DNA from: Clostridia bacterium
GTDB lineage: Bacteria > Bacillota_A > Clostridia > Christensenellales > UBA1242
Reading direction: 5' to 3'
NCBI GenBank assembly: GCA_028701635.1
Contig: JAQVQJ010000021.1
Coordinates: 1 to 13,026, forward strand
DNA length: 13,026 nt
Numbering within the stretch: the first letter of the stretch is position 1; each line of letters starts with the position of its first letter. Shown here in pieces: positions 12,906-13,026 of this stretch. Made by a program: the position numbers and the translations under genes. The notes beneath the pieces were generated by a model that worked only from the letters and a program-made list of their open reading frames with translations, made no database searches and was not told the origin of the DNA.

Positions 12906-12936
12906 AAAAAAAGACATAAAAATTATGTCTTTTTTT
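12906..12936. terminator. Bidirectional terminator between rny and the convergent partial gene
   Basis: AGACATAA (12912-12919) and TTATGTCT (12923-12930) form an 8-bp stem with an AAA loop. They are preceded by an A run and followed by seven T residues (12930-12936), so the stem extends and works on both strands. It lies between the rny stop and the stop of the minus-strand gene at 12956. Confidence 0.88.
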
Positions 12937-12955
12937 AATTGTATTATTAAATTAT

Positions 12956-13026
12956 TTAATTAAGAGGTATAATTGTCTTTATCTTCTTAACTTCTTCGAC
13001 TGCCAATCTGTCGCACTCGTTGTTGT
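12956..13026 (-). CDS. Ribonuclease HI, C-terminal fragment (runs off the window)
   Basis: On the minus strand the last 22 codons of a gene can be read, ending at TAA 12958-12956. The peptide starts NNECDRLAVEEVKKIK and ends TIIPLN. NNECDRLA matches the conserved NERCDELA segment near the C-terminus of RNase HI, whose Asp (E. coli Asp134) is an active-site residue. The partial codon before it (xAC) could be Tyr, which would also fit. RNase HI degrades the RNA strand of RNA-DNA hybrids. The fragment is short, so the call rests on this one motif plus codon character. The rest of the gene lies to the right. Confidence 0.6.
   Translation of the reverse strand, partial: NNECDRLAVEEVKKIKTIIPLN

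Overview
The window is low-GC DNA with standard-code bacterial genes. It looks like a Bacillota (Firmicutes), most likely Clostridia-type, genome, and probably an uncultured lineage assembled from metagenomic reads. Pointers are a YlbJ-type membrane protein, membrane-anchored RNase Y, RbgA, an L19-leader-like 5' UTR, strong SigA-type promoters and purine-rich Shine-Dalgarno sites. The first 11 bases match the end of an Illumina adapter, so the left edge is a contig end with untrimmed adapter, not genome.

Layout from left to right. (1) 12-1185, minus: a lipoprotein of the M1/gluzincin metallopeptidase type, cut off by the contig edge inside its HEXXH zinc motif. (2) 1293-3163, plus: a tightly overlapping translation-related cluster trmD - rbgA - yraN. 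(3) 3160-4191, minus: a ylbJ-like membrane protein whose stop overlaps the yraN stop. (4) 4246-5229, plus: pta, driven by a textbook TTGACA-N17-TATAAT promoter whose -35 lies inside ylbJ. (5) 5269-5754: rplS with its own promoter, a leader with a possible anti-Shine-Dalgarno segment, and a terminator. (6) 5812-5885: a dispersed-type inverted repeat. (7) 5992-7533: comM/yifB, directly followed by a structured repeat. (8) 7755-8807: an HD-domain protein of unknown substrate. (9) 8872-9129, minus: a solitary HicB-like protein. (10) 9287-10786: lysS, directly followed by one full, one degenerate and one truncated copy of the same structured repeat. (11) 11302-12888: rny, ending in a bidirectional terminator. 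(12) 12956-13026, minus: what appears to be the C-terminus of an RNase HI.

Most genes serve translation and RNA metabolism: tRNA m1G37 methylation, 50S assembly, L19, Lys-tRNA charging and mRNA decay. Pta serves acetyl-CoA/acetyl-phosphate metabolism. The trmD neighbourhood is rearranged relative to the usual rpsP-rimM-trmD-rplS order.

The most unusual content is a family of roughly 105-125 nt elements. They share four conserved boxes while their stems differ in sequence but keep base pairing. The two best-preserved copies begin at or within 10 nt of a stop codon and are flanked by A- and T-tracts, so they may also serve as terminators. No complete novel defence or mobile system is visible.
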